Source: Canna indica
Taxonomy: Eukaryota; Streptophyta; Magnoliopsida; Zingiberales; Cannaceae
Length of the DNA: 64,000 nt
Reading direction: 5' to 3'
NCBI GenBank assembly: GCA_034359265.1
Contig: CP136890.1
Span: 38,662,501-38,726,500, forward strand
Shown: one piece after another, positions 32,775-45,839 of the stretch
How positions within the stretch are numbered: position 1 is the stretch's first letter
Layout: each line of letters starts with the position of its first letter
The notes under the pieces: model-generated
The model's input: the letters and a program-made list of their open reading frames with translations, nothing else
What the model was told of the DNA's origin: nothing
The model's database searches: none
Position numbers and translations under genes: made by a program

Positions 32775-35700
32775 ATCTCCCCCTTTTTGATGATGACAAA
32801 CATCATTGAGAAAATATAACATTAAAGCATAGAGGATATCAACTAAGGGATTTCTCCTCCCATCAACATGCATATTTATGAAAATAAACTCCCTTAATCT
32901 ATATGCACGGATCTCCTATATTTTCCTCCCATTTGACTATAATTTTCTCCCTCTTTTACCTATATTTTTCTCCATGGTTTTCTCCCCCTTTTGACCTATA
33001 TTTTCTCTATAGTTTTCTCCCCTTTTTGACATCAATCAAAAAGGGCAAGAAAGGTCAATTTAGTCAATTTTGTCAAAGGGATGAAAAATGAATATTTTTT
33101 CATGAAGTTGAGACTCTAAAGTTTATTTTTCATGAAACATGAAAATCTCAACTAAAGGGATGGAAAACAATATTTGATATGAAACAAAATCATACATGAT
33201 AGCAAAGAGTGATAGATAAATTCCAAACCTAAATCATCTATGCACTCAAATATGAATATACTCATATATTTTTCATGACATTTTTAGATTTCATTCAAAC
33301 TTTCATAATACCAAGATATGGTTATTTAACTCATGTATATCAAGTTTGAAGTGAAACTAATGTCATATTATCAAATATGAACTTAGCACATTTTCATTTG
33401 AAATAAGCATGAAAACATGAAAATGCTAAGAATCAAGTGTTTGCTATCTACTCATGTTTTCTCAAACTTAGGCATCTAGACATTAAACATGAGAGAATAT
33501 AAGTCTATGGATCAAGTTTGGGCTTAAGATAAAATTTTCAAGTTACTTTGTTGACTTAGGTCAACCTATACTTCAAGATTCCAAAATCAAACTTTTATAT
33601 AAATCCATTCAAAATCATATCTTTGACAAATATTTTTAAAACCAATTGTTGGACGAGAAATTTTGATACCAATTACCGAATGGTCATTTTAAATGCATGT
33701 ATCAAGTTTGAACTTCAAAATGGATTTTCTAAGTTCATTTTTCATCCTATATTGATTCTAATGAACAAATGGATATTTCTAGCTATCATCCAAGATATCA
33801 AAATCCTTCCTAGAAATGATTTTACTCAAGAAATTGGTGAATGATATTAGAAATGGAATCCAAATGGTAAATATGAGTTTTCATTTGAAGTTTTTGAAGA
33901 AAGATCAAAGTATCGGAAAGATTGATATTTCAAATAAGTGATACTTTGAGTTTTCGAAATCCAACTTCAAAAATTCACTTTAAATCTGATTCTTGATGAA
34001 ACTTTTTGAATTTTTTTACTAATAAAACTAGATTTTTCAGTGAATGTGTAGTTTCAAGAATCATTTAAAAATGATTTTTCTATATTTTTCTAGAAATAAC
34101 TGAAATTGATATCAATTGTAGGTTGAAATGGTATTTTCGGTAATTTTTAGTTATTCTTAAAACTTGTTCAATTTTCATTCAAACTTTCATGACACCACAT
34201 GATGGTCATAAAGAGCATATGTCAATTTTGAAATGAAAATTATGTCCTTAAGTCAAGATATCAACCTAGCATAGTTTTATTCAAAACTAAACTAGTTTTT
34301 CATGAAACTTGCTAAGTTTCAATCAACATTTACTCATGATTTTTTAAACTTAAACCTATGGATACCTAACATGAGTAAATCTAAACATGTTCCCCAAATA
34401 TGGATTGAAAATGAGACCTTTAAGTCAAATTGTTGACTTGGGTCAACTTGGTTCAAAAGAGATTTTCATGAATTGACCTCTATTGTCATTTTATCCATAT
34501 TCATATTAATTTTTCATTCTAAATGCATGAAAATATGTCATACCTATTCCTAAACATGTTTATGAAGTTTGGACTTGAAATGAAGTGTCCAAGTCAATTT
34601 GTTGACTTGGGTCAAACTTTTCAAGCTTAAGTCCTCTAATGTGATTTAGTTATCACATTGTTCATCTAGATATGAATTTTTAATTTTAAATACCTAGACT
34701 TATGTGATATGTGTATCTAAATATATTTGTCAAATTTTTAACTTAAAATGAAGTTTCTAAAGAAGAATTTTAACCTAGTTCGATTTCATAAATATCATGA
34801 TATCATGAAATGAGCTAAGTTATCAAGATTTTTCCTACTCATGAAAATTCAAATATTTGTCATGCAAAAATAATCATGAGCATAGAGACATCATTAAACA
34901 TGGATATTCAATTATTTTACCAAGATTTTTGCAAAATTAAATTCATACGTTATTCTTAGAAATTTGCCAAACTTGTCATTTACTTTTCATTTTCATCATG
35001 ATAGCATAGCCTTCAATTTTTATCACTTTCTTAACTTGCAAGTAGGCTTCATTAGTATCAAAATGAAATTATATGCCAACTAGCAAGCTGACATATTAAA
35101 TAGCAAATGTTCAATGCAAAGTTTCATTTAAAACCTTAATCTATGCTAGATAGTAGAGATTCATTTTAAATGAGTTGTCATGATATCAAAATGAATCTAA
35201 GGAGATCTTAGGATGTGAAACATTTGAGGAATAAGATCCCTAAACATGTTTAACTAGTTTGGACTTAAAGGAATGTCTCTAATAGTAAGTATCAACCTAG
35301 AGCAAGTTTCATTTAACAAAATTTCCCTAAGTGCTAAGATTCTACCTACTCATGAAAATTCAAGGGTTTGCCATGCAATTCTAATCATGAGTATTGAGAC
35401 ATTATTTAAGCTTAAGCATTGAGGTATAACATTAAGATTTGAATTTATCAAAGTTATACCTTATTCATGATGATTTAGTCAAACTAATCTTTTTCTTCCT
35501 AATTATTAGCCTTCCTAAAATACTTATAACTTGCAAGTAAGCTACACTAATATTTTAGAGAAAATATAGCTACTTAGCAAGCTAACCAAACCAAAAAGCA
35601 AAGAGAAGCATCAAATATCATTATAAAAGTTCACTTTGCTATATAGTTTGAAATTCATTTCAAAATATGTTATCATGAATCCAAAATGAATTTTAAGAGA

Positions 35701-36049
35701 TCATAAATGTAATATTAATGAAAATATGATCTCCAACCCTTCCTATTGGTTGAAAACTGAGAGGCCACGATAAGCCTACGATTTAGAACTGCAAGGTCGC
35801 ATGAGCTCATTACATGCTACATAGGTCTCCGAAGAGACCGAGAAATCAAAATCAAAAATCATTTTATAAAAGCATATCATGAGTGGGCAAAACCAACTCA
35901 AATTAAACATGGTATCATAATCTTCAACTAAGGTAAAATAATGCAAGATAGAAGAAGATACCGGAATTGTTTTGATGCCGACTTTACCTAAGGCATCAAG
36001 GTAGCTTGAACTTGCAACCAAGGGAGGATTCATCATTCAAGTCCATAGT
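32775..36049 (-). other. Non-coding interior of the gag-only element
   Basis: About 3.3 kb, AT-rich, without a coding frame above background where pol should be. Contains loosely repeated stretches (CAAGTTTGGACTTGAAATG type) with TTGAC inverted repeats, and the polypurine tract at its left edge (32775-32790). Confidence 0.7.
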
Positions 36050-37494
36050 CAACCTCAACACATCACTTTCCTTCATCCTTGTGTGGTAGCTCCCCTTACA
36101 AGAAAGCAAGAAACCTTTGGTACCCAAATGGCTTTGGGTCCTTGAGGGTTAGTTGGCCTAGGTATCCAAAGTGGCTTAGCAACACTTGGATTCTTCTTGA
36201 ATGCACAATCATAGATTGCATGACCATATGTACCACAACAAAAATAATGTCCATGAAACTTTTTCTTTTCAGGACATGAGATTTATCATTAGAATGCTTG
36301 ACATGAAAGGGATGAAGGACATGAGCATTCTTAAGTGAAATATTTTTCTTTTAAACTTGAGATTTAAATGTGGAATGCCTAACATGAGATTTTGCATTAG
36401 AATGCATAGCATGAGATTTATTATGAACATAGGCATTTTTGAAGGAAACATTTTTCTTTCCAATTTTCTTGAAGGAAGTTGAGTTTCTTAGATTATGTCC
36501 TTGTTCAAAACTAAGATCTCATCTTTTAAAACTTCAATTGACTTATGAATGGCATATAGTTGAGATTTCAAAATATTGTTCTCACTTACGATTTTTGAAT
36601 TCTCAAATTTTAAGTCCTTAAGGTCAAAAATTGATCTATCATGGCATAAATCAAATGAACTAGACTTCAATTTCTCATTTTCTAGCTTTAATTCATCCAC
36701 ATGATAATTAAGCATCACATTTTCTTTCTTTAGCATCTTATTTTCCTTATCCTTTTTTGCAAGCAAGGTGTACATTATCTTATATTCGCTTACTAACTCA
36801 TCATATCGCATATCATGTGAACTAGAAGAGCTAGTACTATCATTATCATTATCATGACTAGATGAAGAAGAAAGTACCTCATTATTTGCAATTTTGAGGC
36901 TCGCTTTGGATGTAGCTTCATACTCATGGGTAGATGATGCTTCGAATGAGTGAGATATGGAGGTGGAAGCACTTGACCTCTTCCTTGCTTTGTTCATCAA
37001 GGTAGGGCAATTCTTTCTTACATGCCCTTTCTCTTTGCATGCATGGCACACTACCTTCCTTTTTCGGCTCTTGGAGCTACTCCTTTGACTAGAAGAGCTA
37101 TGGGCATCAAAACCAAGATTAGTAGTAGGTGAGTGACCATTGTCATCACCACCTTCATTAAAAGTGTCAATCTCTTCGGTTTTGGCATAATTATATAAAA
37201 TATTTAAAGTGGCCCATAAGTCATAAGCCGAAGAACAATGCATGACTTTATCTAGGATGCCATTTGGTAATGTGCAAAGAATACAATTCATGGCATCTCC
37301 ATTATACATAAACAATTTCTTATCTAATTCACTCAATCATGCATATCATCCTTAGGTTCAATGAATTCCCAATGTAGTATGTTAAACACACCAAAACCTT
37401 TAGTCTTTAAATAAGTGGACATCCTATATTTCCAAAGACCAAAGTTTGAGTCATCGAACCTAGGAGGTGAAGACGCTACCGACTCTAGAGCCAT
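36050..37494 (-). pseudogene. Copia gag with two zinc knuckles, frameshifted
   Basis: ATG at 37494 reads MALESVASSPPRFDDSNFGLW, then a frameshift near 37345 leads to the frame at 37336-36488 (about 283 residues). It has a CCHC knuckle CHACKEKGHVRKNC, a serine/aspartate-rich linker and a coiled coil (KKDKENKMLKKENVMLN). After its stop a further shifted frame carries a second, imperfect knuckle (FCCGTYGHAIYDC) and PQGPKAIWVPK, near 36240-36080. Two knuckles and a coiled coil are typical of SIRE/Maximus gag. Likely not translated as one protein now. Confidence 0.8.
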
Positions 37495-37542
37495 TTCAAG
37501 ATCGAGACTAGATGTAGAAGAGACGATGAGATCTCAATTTAC

Positions 37543-37560
37543 AACCTGGCTCTAATACCA
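37543..37560 (-). promoter_or_regulatory. Primer-binding site, tRNA-Met type
   Basis: Reads TGGTATTAGAGCCAGGTT on the minus strand, two bases from the end of the 5' LTR. One mismatch to the usual TGGTATCAGAGC. Confidence 0.85.
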
Positions 37561-38348
37561 AATGTAAGCGAAATGGTGACACTAGAGGGGGGGGGGGTGA
37601 ATAGTGTGTTTACTAAATTGATTAGCCTAAATTCCAATTTTAATCGTTTCTTGATTAGTTTAGGCAATTTGCAATTTAATGATTGGATGCGGAAGCGATA
37701 AATAATTAAGCAATTAAAAACAAACGATAACGCAATGCAAATACGTTAATTTATAGTGGTTCGGCCCCAATGCCTACTCCACTACCTAAGCACCCCGCTT
37801 AGGATTTTCAAAGTAGTTTACTAGATTAAATCTTATTTCCCGTACACAGAAGACTTTTCACCGAAAAGTCTCTGCTCTCAAACCGAATGCACTTCCACAC
37901 CCGGAAGTATCCCGCCTTCCTACCGAAAGCACTTTCCCACCTCAACCCTAAGGGACAACTCGACTAATCCTAGTAATCTAAGTTTAATTTACACCAATGG
38001 ATTTAAAACTCAAACACCAAGGCTACCACCAATTTCAAGACCTAACAGTCCTAGGTCTTCACACACACAAATACAAATTAAACAGTGTTCAATAATAGAT
38101 AAAAATACATGTGAAAAGAGCTTAAAATGAAACCAAGACTTCATGCTCTTTACCAAGCCTTGAAACCTCCAACTCGCCAAGTAGTAGATCTTGAATTAAA
38201 ATCTGAGTTGAGGAGCAGTTTGCGCTTGAAGCGGATTTTAATGAAAAGAGCAGAGCGCCGCAATCAATCTTTGGAAGGCTTTAAATCTCCCTTTAGAATA
38301 CTCAATGATATCTGTAAGAGTGGGAGAAGAAGATTAAAAGAAGTTATA

Positions 38349-38409
38349 TGAGGTATATTTATACCCTCATGAAGAAACGATAGCTCAATGGATAGAAAAC
38401 TATTTGTTG
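38349..38409 (-). promoter_or_regulatory. Core promoter of the 5' LTR, hairpin decayed
   Basis: TATA region as in the 3' LTR. The hairpin arms now read CAATGGATAG and CTATTTGTTG; differences from perfect pairing are C-to-T and similar changes expected from methyl-cytosine decay. Confidence 0.4.
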
Positions 38410-39098
38410 CAGGCCGTCGGTCGATTGGTCGGTCGATCGATCAATCGACTGGTCATTCGACCGCTGCTTTTTCTCTGTGTGCAGTCGACCGATGGGTCGA
38501 CCGCCTAGACGCGAATCCTTCGATCCCTCATTCGGTCAACCCATCGGTCGATCGATGCGAGCTGTGTCTTCGGCTATCTGTAGGTCGGTCGACCGACAGA
38601 GCTACTGCCCATTTTGGGCTTCGATCAGTCGATCGCCCAGTCGACCGAAGTAGCTACTGCCTCTTTTCGGCACTATTCGGTCGATCGATCGAATGACCAA
38701 AATGGCTATTGCCATTTTCCTTACCCTATTCGGTTGACCGCCCGATCGATTGAACTTAGGCTGAACTAAAATTTCAGCCCTTTTTTCTTCCGCGCTTCAT
38801 TTTCGAGTTCCGACTTTCGACAAGCATCAACATGGAGAGCTTTCTATATGATTTTTGGACTCATCCAATGCGACTTTGGTGCACTCATCGATCTTCGAGA
38901 AATTTCCGTGATGAACACGACCACGACGATCAATGTCCTTACGATTTATCGATTTCTCTGATTTTTTCGATCGAGGACGTCGAACGCTAACTGATATGGA
39001 ACCTGAAAGATTTCTTAGTAAAATATTAGTTCCATGTTTGTTATCATCAAAACCAAGATTAAGAGATTAAGACCAAGGTTAAAAACCTAAAGCCAACA

Positions 39099-39370
39099 TC
39101 CTTGGTCCTAAATGCGGCCTTTGGCTCAGCTCGGCATGCTCTGAATGAGCAACACGACCCCAAGTGCGCTTCTCACCAGCCCGATTTTCATTGAGTCTAG
39201 TTCTTGGTCCTAAATGCGGCCTCCAGCTGAGCCCATCATGCTCTGAATGAGCAACACGACCACAAGCACGCTTCCCAAGAGCTTAGTTTTCATCGAGTCT
39301 AATCCTAAGTACTAAATGCGGCCTTCGGCTCAGACTGGCATGCTCTGAATGAGCAACACAACCCCAAGCG
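39099..39370. repeat. ~105 bp tandem repeat, three further units
   Basis: Units start near 39099, 39206 and 39306, each with CCTAAATGCGGCCT, GCATGCTCTGAATGAGCAACAC and GCGCTTCTC. Together with 31144-31256 they formed one array before the Copia insertions at 31257 and 39371. Confidence 0.8.
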
Positions 39371-41703
39371 TGTCGGCGAAATGGCGACACTAGAAGGGGG
39401 AGTGAATAGTGTGTTTACTAATTCGATTAGCCTAAATTCATTTTTAATCATTTACTTAGATTGGTTTAGGCAATTTGCAATTCGATGATTTTATATGCGG
39501 AAGCAATAAATGATTTAGCAATTAAAGAAAATAAGAAATCAATGCAAACACAAGATTTATAGTGGTTCGGCCCCAATGCCTACTCCACTACCTAAGCACC
39601 CCGCTTAGGATTTCCAAACTAGTTTTACTAGATTAATTTATGTTTCCCTTACACACGAGGACTTTTCACCGAAGAGACGCACTCTCGACCTAAGGCACTT
39701 CCACACCCGGAAGTCACCGCCTTCTTATCGAGAGTCCTCTTCCACCTCAACCCTTAGGGACAACTAAACTAATCCTAGTAAACTACGTTTACACAAGTGG
39801 CTTTACTCCTTTTCACTAAGGATACCACTTTCACACAACAGACCTAACACAATGTCTTTACGCACACAAATTTTAAATCAGTTCAAATAACAGATAAAAT
39901 TACAATTGAAAAGAGCTTAAAATGAAACCAAGATTTCGTGCTCTTTTCCAAGCCTTGGAGCCTTCAACTCTTCAGGAGGTAGAACTCAAATCAATTCCCG
40001 AGTTGAGGCAGCAGAGCTTGTACGCTTGAAGAAAATGTCGCAGATAGAGAAGCAGCGCAAGCTTTTTGGAAGGCTTCAAATCTTCCTCTTAGAATGCTCA
40101 ATGATGGTTGTGGAAGTCAAGAAAAGTTGTTAAAAGAATCATATGAGGGTATATTTATACCCTGCTGAAGAGACGGCTGTTCAACGGATAGAAAACTATC
40201 AGTTATAGGCCACCGGTAGAATGGTCGGTCGACCGACTGGTCGACCGGTCTTTCGACCGCTACAATTCTCCCTGTGGTCGATCGACCGAAGGGTCGACCG
40301 CCAGACGCCACTGTTCATTCCCGACTTTCAGTCGACCCATAAGTCGACCGACGTGATCTCACGTCTCGGGTATTCGCAGGTCGGTCGACCGCTCGATCGA
40401 CCGCCAACCTTACTGCCCATTTTGGGCTTTGGTCGGTCGATCGCCTGGTCGACCGCCCGATGCAAGAAACTTGCGATTTCACTTTCGGTCGATCGACGCA
40501 AGTTGCGTCTGCAACTAGCCTTAGTCCGATCGATCGCTAGGGCTACTACCCATTTCTTACCGTATTCGGTTGACCGAACTTAGGCTGAGTTTATTTTTCA
40601 GCCGATTTCTTTCGTGCTTCGTTTACGGGTTTCGGCTTTCAACACACATCATCTTGGAGAGCTCTCATGTAAACTTTGAGCCCGTCCAATGTGACTTTGG
40701 TGCACGCGTCGTTCTTCGAGAAGTTTCTGCGATGAACCCGAGCGCGACGATCAATGTCCTTTCGATTTCTGATTTCTCTAATTTTTTCGATCGAGGAAAT
40801 TGAACGCTAATTGATATGGAACCTGAAAGATATTCTCAATGAAATCAGTAGTTCCATATTGGTTATCATCAAAACCATCAAAACCGAGATTAAGGCTAAG
40901 GTTGAAAACCTAAAGCCAACAATCTCCCCATTTTTGATGATGACAAACATCCTGAAGAAAATATATAATCATAAAGCATAAGGATATCAACTTAGGGATT
41001 TCTCCCCCTATCAACATGCATATCTATAAGAATAAACACCCCCTATCTATATACATGGATTTCCTATATTTTCCTCCCCTTTACCTATACTTATCTCATC
41101 ATTTTAACTATACATTTCTCCCCCTTTATACCTAAACTCTTCTCTCCCCCTTTTGACATCAATCAAAAAGGGCAAGAAGGGTCTATCTATTCAAAGGGAT
41201 GAAAGAGAAGTATTTTTTCATGAAGTTAAGAATCTAAAGATTTTTCATGAAACAAGAAAATCTCAACCAAGGGATGGAAAACAATTGATTAATATGAAAC
41301 AAGATCATACATGATATGTTTAAAGCTAAATTTTTGAATTCAAGATAAGTCATGTATGTTCTCAAAATGAATATTGTTTCTTTTTCATGACATTTTTAAA
41401 TTTCATTCAAACTTTCAAAATACAAAGATATAGTCATTTAACTCATGTATTAAGTTTGAAGTGAAACTGATGTCATTTGATCGAAATATGAACTTAGCAT
41501 GTTTTCATTTGAAATAAGCATGAAAACTTGAAGGTGCCAAGTCTCAAGTTTTGCTATCTACTTATGTTTTCTCATAATTAGGCATCAAGATATTAAACAT
41601 GAGATAATGTAAGTCTATGTATCAAGTTTGGGCTTAAGATGAAAATTTTAAGTTATTTTGTTGACTAAGGTCAACCTATCTTCAAGATTTCAAAAATCAA
41701 CCT
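39371..41703 (-). mobile_element. Second SIRE-like Copia element, 3' LTR plus interior piece
   Basis: LTR 39371-40921 (TGTCGGCGAAATGG to AGCCAACA) followed by polypurine tract and about 780 bp resembling 32775-33580. Cut at about 41703 by an inverted gypsy LTR piece; its 5' half is not in the window. Perfect TATA arms AGGGTATA / TATACCCT at 40146-40163; hairpin AACGGATAG / CTATCAGTT at 40183-40204 has one mismatch. Confidence 0.8.
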
Positions 41704-42889
41704 TTCTTAATATAAAAATCTATTTTGGTGCAGTGCGTCGGACCCGGGGGTAGTCGAGTCGAGCCTTAGGACCGCCTTGAGTATAAAGGTATGACTCAGC
41801 TAATGAATCATGAAGTCTAATTGGATAATTTACTTTTCTTTTATAAAATCATACCTTAAATTAAGTTAACTCGAGTCATGTTATGGTTGGGTCGGAACCC
41901 GAGTCGAATTTGGGTTTAGTCGAGTTTCGGGTATGATTTAAGTGAGCCTTGAAGCCATCATTGGAAAGATGGTTGAGGGGATAAAACCCCCCCATGTGGC
42001 AGCCGTGCGACTCAACCGTTGAGTCGCACAAGGCCGCAACGGAGAAAAGAGGAGAAGGAGCAAGGAGGGGGCCTGGGGCTTGGATCGATCTTGAATTCGC
42101 GTCGTCGCCAGAGATTCTCAAGTTGTCGTCACCCGATCCTTATTTCTTGGTGATCTAGGTGAGTGGTTAAGGCTTTAACAGTTTGGGGGAGGTGGGTGGC
42201 CGATCCCCAGATGATAGGTCGAGTTTTCGCGATTTTCCCGACGATCCATGATTTCAACGATATGTACTCACTGTTTATGTTGTTTCTCGTCGGATCTCGC
42301 TGTTATAAATCGTCGTTTTGCATGTCTTGGGGCTGCCGAGTCATGGGAAAAGGGGAAAGGTCATGCCGAAATTTTCCCCGATTCCCTTGACGGCGAGAAG
42401 GCCTTTAGATGCCCTTATACCACTGTTTCGATGTAGCCCTTTTGAACTCCTCACATAATATGAAGCATGCCCCTTCTAAAGCCCCTTGAAGTGGCCGAAT
42501 GAACCCTAAAATTTATAAAGAGGGTTCGGCCAAGGATGAGGGGAAGGGTAAGTTGATCATTGCTATTTAAGAAGTATGTGGAATTGTAGAGACAAAGTAT
42601 AGCTAAAGTATCTTCCATCCTTCCCTACCCAAGGACCTTGGCCGAGCAAGGTTTCCCTTGCTCATGGTTCGGCCAAGGTTGGGGAGAGGAGGAGAGACTT
42701 GCCTTAGATGGAAATTTCATGATCTTAGGGATCACACATAGGGATATGACAATACTTAGGAAGAACACCAAACTTAGCATGTAGCTAAATTGATTTGAAT
42801 TGTAGAAATGCTAGATTGTAACCATACTTAGCACTTGATCCTTAAACTGGGATGTTGACATTGTTACCATGTTTTATAATTCATACATG
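41704..42889 (+). mobile_element. Partial gypsy LTR in inverted orientation
   Basis: Reverse complement of 44194-45377, abutting the full LTR at 42890 with no bases between. It lacks the first 20 or so bases of the LTR. Confidence 0.85.
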
Positions 42890-45397
42890 TGTCACACCCC
42901 GACTGAGGGTAGTGTGACCGGCCAGTGTCACATACATGTGACCACCCCAAAATATATCGACTGAAGAAACTTAACATACTTTATAAAAAGTTTGCAAGTC
43001 ACAATGTATAAATTTTTCAAAACAAGAAGAAATATCAACGTCAAATCCAAATGGTCAAATATCAAGTTTTACAATTATTTTCAATTACAACCGTTAGTGC
43101 AGAAATAAAACCAACATAACTAGGACTAGTCTAAGACTCATGGACGCCGCTACGAGATATGGCACCGCCTCTGCCTTCCAGCTGCACCATGTCGACACCA
43201 AGCTACTGCTCATGTTCTGCAAAAATAAAAATAAACTGTGAGTCCACTTGGGACTCAGTGAGTGGCTCAATTTAACCTCCACTTAAGCCTCAGTCATGCA
43301 TATGTATATATTACAAGACAATAAAGGAATATACAAGGAGGTAAGGTGTGTTTCAAATGCAACTACCGACCCTCAACGGATCCATGAGTATCCATTGTAC
43401 ATGATAACCTGCCACCTTGGCTTAACACGCCTCTGGCATCCGGCCCTTGGGCCTACTCATAGCAATATATATCCCGACTATAGCCGTCCCTACCATATCA
43501 GGTAGTATCATACTGGCCATCGGCCACATCATCTCAAGATTCAAGCAAACAATCCCGGGCCATCGACTAGGATGGCCACTAGTCTCCAGACACCGTCTGG
43601 GTAAGGATAGCTAGTCCCACCCAACTGGGGTTTGGCACCTAGCGGGCCCGCTGGCGCACCTCTAGAACCAACTGGTCGAGCTGAGCATTGGTCATTTTTG
43701 ACTTCCTCGCTCCTCGACGGACCATCTCAAGCACATTACACATTCAATATCCTAGGGTTTCCATATATATATATACCTCGGGCCTTTGCTCGTATCTAGC
43801 CATGTCCGGCTACCGGGTTAACAATTCATGCTGCCCCTTTTAGTATATGTGCACCTACAATCTCTACGTTTCCAAAAATATACAAGCAGTCACAGAAGTG
43901 TTATCATCTCATATCTAAGTTTCCATAAATGTGCTATGAACATCTAGTGGCACCTTACATGTTAACTAGCCTTCTACACTATCTTAGGTGAGAATTTCCA
44001 AGAGTCAACCTTGGAATACCATCCAAGAACATTTAGGGCAGCATACATAATTTAAAGAAAAATGCTCAAATATTACATCATTCATCATATATAACCATAA
44101 TGCACATACCTAACAATTCTTATACTACCTTAGGAATATTAGCACAATAAGGAGCAACTATCTGGCATGGCAAGGTAGTAATAAATTTAAATAACATGTA
44201 TGAATTATAAAACATGGTAACATTGTCAACATCCAAGTTTAAGGATCAAATGCTAAGTATGGTTACAATCTAGCATTTCTACAATTCAAATCAATTAAAC
44301 TACTTGGTAAGTTTGATGTTCTTCCTAAGTATTGTCATATCCCTATGTGTGATCCCTAAGATCATGAAATTTTCATCTAAGGCAAGTCTCTCCTCCTCTC
44401 CCCAGCCTTGGCCGAACCATGAGCAAGGGAAACCTTGCTCGGCCAAGGTCCTTGGTTAGGGAAAGATGGAAGAGACTTTAGTTATATCATGTCTCTTCAA
44501 TTCCACATACTTCTTACATACCAAGGATCAACTTACCCTTCCCCTCACCCTTGGCCGAACCCTCTCCATGAATCTTAGGATTCATTCGGCCACTTCAAGG
44601 GGCTTTAAAGGGGACATGCTTCATATTACGTGAGGAGTTCAAAGGACTACATCAAAATAGCGGTATAAGGGCATCTAAGGGCCTTCTCGCCGTCAGGGGA
44701 ATCGGGGAAATTTTTGGCATGACCTTTCCCCTTTTCCCATGACTAGGCAGCCCCAAAAATATGTAGATCGGCGATTAAAAGAGCAAGATCCGACAAGATA
44801 CATCATAAAATAGTGAGTACATATCGTTGAAATCATGGATCGTCGGGAAAAATCGCGAGAACTCGACCTATCATCTAAGGTTCAGCCACCCGCCTCCCCC
44901 AAACTGTTAAAGCCTTAACCACTCACCTAGATCAACAAGAAATAAGGATCGGGTGACGATGATTTGAGAATTTCCGTCGACGACGCGAATTCCGGATTGA
45001 TCCAAGCCCCAAGCCCCCTCGCTCCTTCTCCTCTTTCTCCGTTGCGGCCTTGTGCGACTCAATGGTTGAGTCGCACGGCTGCCATATGGGGGGGTTTTAT
45101 CCCCTCAACTATATTTCCAAAGATGGTTTCAAGGCTCACTTAAATCATACTCGGAACTCGACTAAACCCGAACTCGACTCGGGTTCCAACCCAACCCATA
45201 ACATGATTCGAGTTGACTTAATTTAAGGTATGATTTTATAAAAGGAAAGTTAATTATCAAAATATTTTTCATGATTCATTAGCCGAGTCATACCTTTTCA
45301 CTCGAGGCGATCCCGAGGCTCGCCTCGACTACCCTCGGGTCCGAGGCGCTGCACCAAAATAGATTTTTATATTAAGAATCTTTTTTCAGGTCTTACA
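42890..45397 (-). mobile_element. Gypsy chromovirus 3' LTR, 2.5 kb
   Basis: On the + strand TGTCACACCCCGAC to GGTCTTACA. A polypurine tract (CCTTCCCCCCTTAAGGG region at 45398-45413) lies directly beside it, showing it is the 3' LTR of the leftward pol at 45420-49018. A diverged copy of this LTR is at 52415-54836. Confidence 0.88.
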
Positions 45398-45419
45398 ACC
45401 TTCCCCCCTTAAGGGAAAT

Positions 45420-45836
45420 TCATCCTCAAATATACTTGAATAACAAGGACTTACCACCTCCTCGAACAACGAAGGGTAGCGCTCTCTCATGTCCTGCTCT
45501 ACCTCCCATGTGGCCTCTTGCCCGGAATGGTGCTCCCATCTAACCTTTACCAGGGGAATTTTCTTTGGACCTTAGCTTTCTGATTTGGCGGTCAAGAATC
45601 TCTACCGGCCTTTCCTCGAATGAGATGGCCGAATCTACCTCGATAGAAGAGGGCTCGATCACATGCAAATCATCTTTTACATACTTCCACAACATGGATA
45701 CATGCAAGACCGGGTGCACTCTGCTCAGGCTAGGAGGCAATGCCAGCTCATTGGCCACTTCGCCCCTCCGCTTGAGAATGGGAAAAGACCCAATGTGCCT
45801 AGGGCTCAGCTTCCCCTTCTTCCCAAATCGGACCAC
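45420..45836 (-). pseudogene. Gypsy integrase C-terminus with chromodomain, frameshifted
   Basis: VRFGKKGKLSPRHIG begins the C-terminal extension; EERPVEILDRQIRKLRSKE starts a chromodomain whose rest (VRWEHHSGQEATWEVEQDM) lies in another frame beyond about 45565. The chromodomain marks a chromovirus, probably the Tekay/Del lineage, which targets heterochromatin. Confidence 0.8.
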
Positions 45837-45839
45837 CCC

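Larger units (their letters stand above)
31257..39098 (-). mobile_element. SIRE/Maximus-like Copia element, gag-only, complete ends
   Basis: 3' LTR 31257-32774 and 5' LTR 37563-39098 (about 1.52 kb each, reading leftward TGTTGGCTTTAGG...TTACA). TCCTT duplications flank both sides (31252-31256, 39099-39103). A primer site complementary to tRNA-Met lies two bases inside the 5' LTR, and a polypurine tract (CCCCCTTTTT on the + strand) abuts the 3' LTR. The 4.79 kb interior encodes only gag; no protease, integrase, RT or RNase H is present, so it needed enzymes in trans. LTR differences of a few percent suggest moderate age. Confidence 0.9.

Noticed and set aside
42163..42436. Short frames in the inverted gypsy LTR piece as a host gene
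   Set aside because: The same sequence occurs in the LTR at 42890-45397 in the opposite direction; it is LTR DNA.
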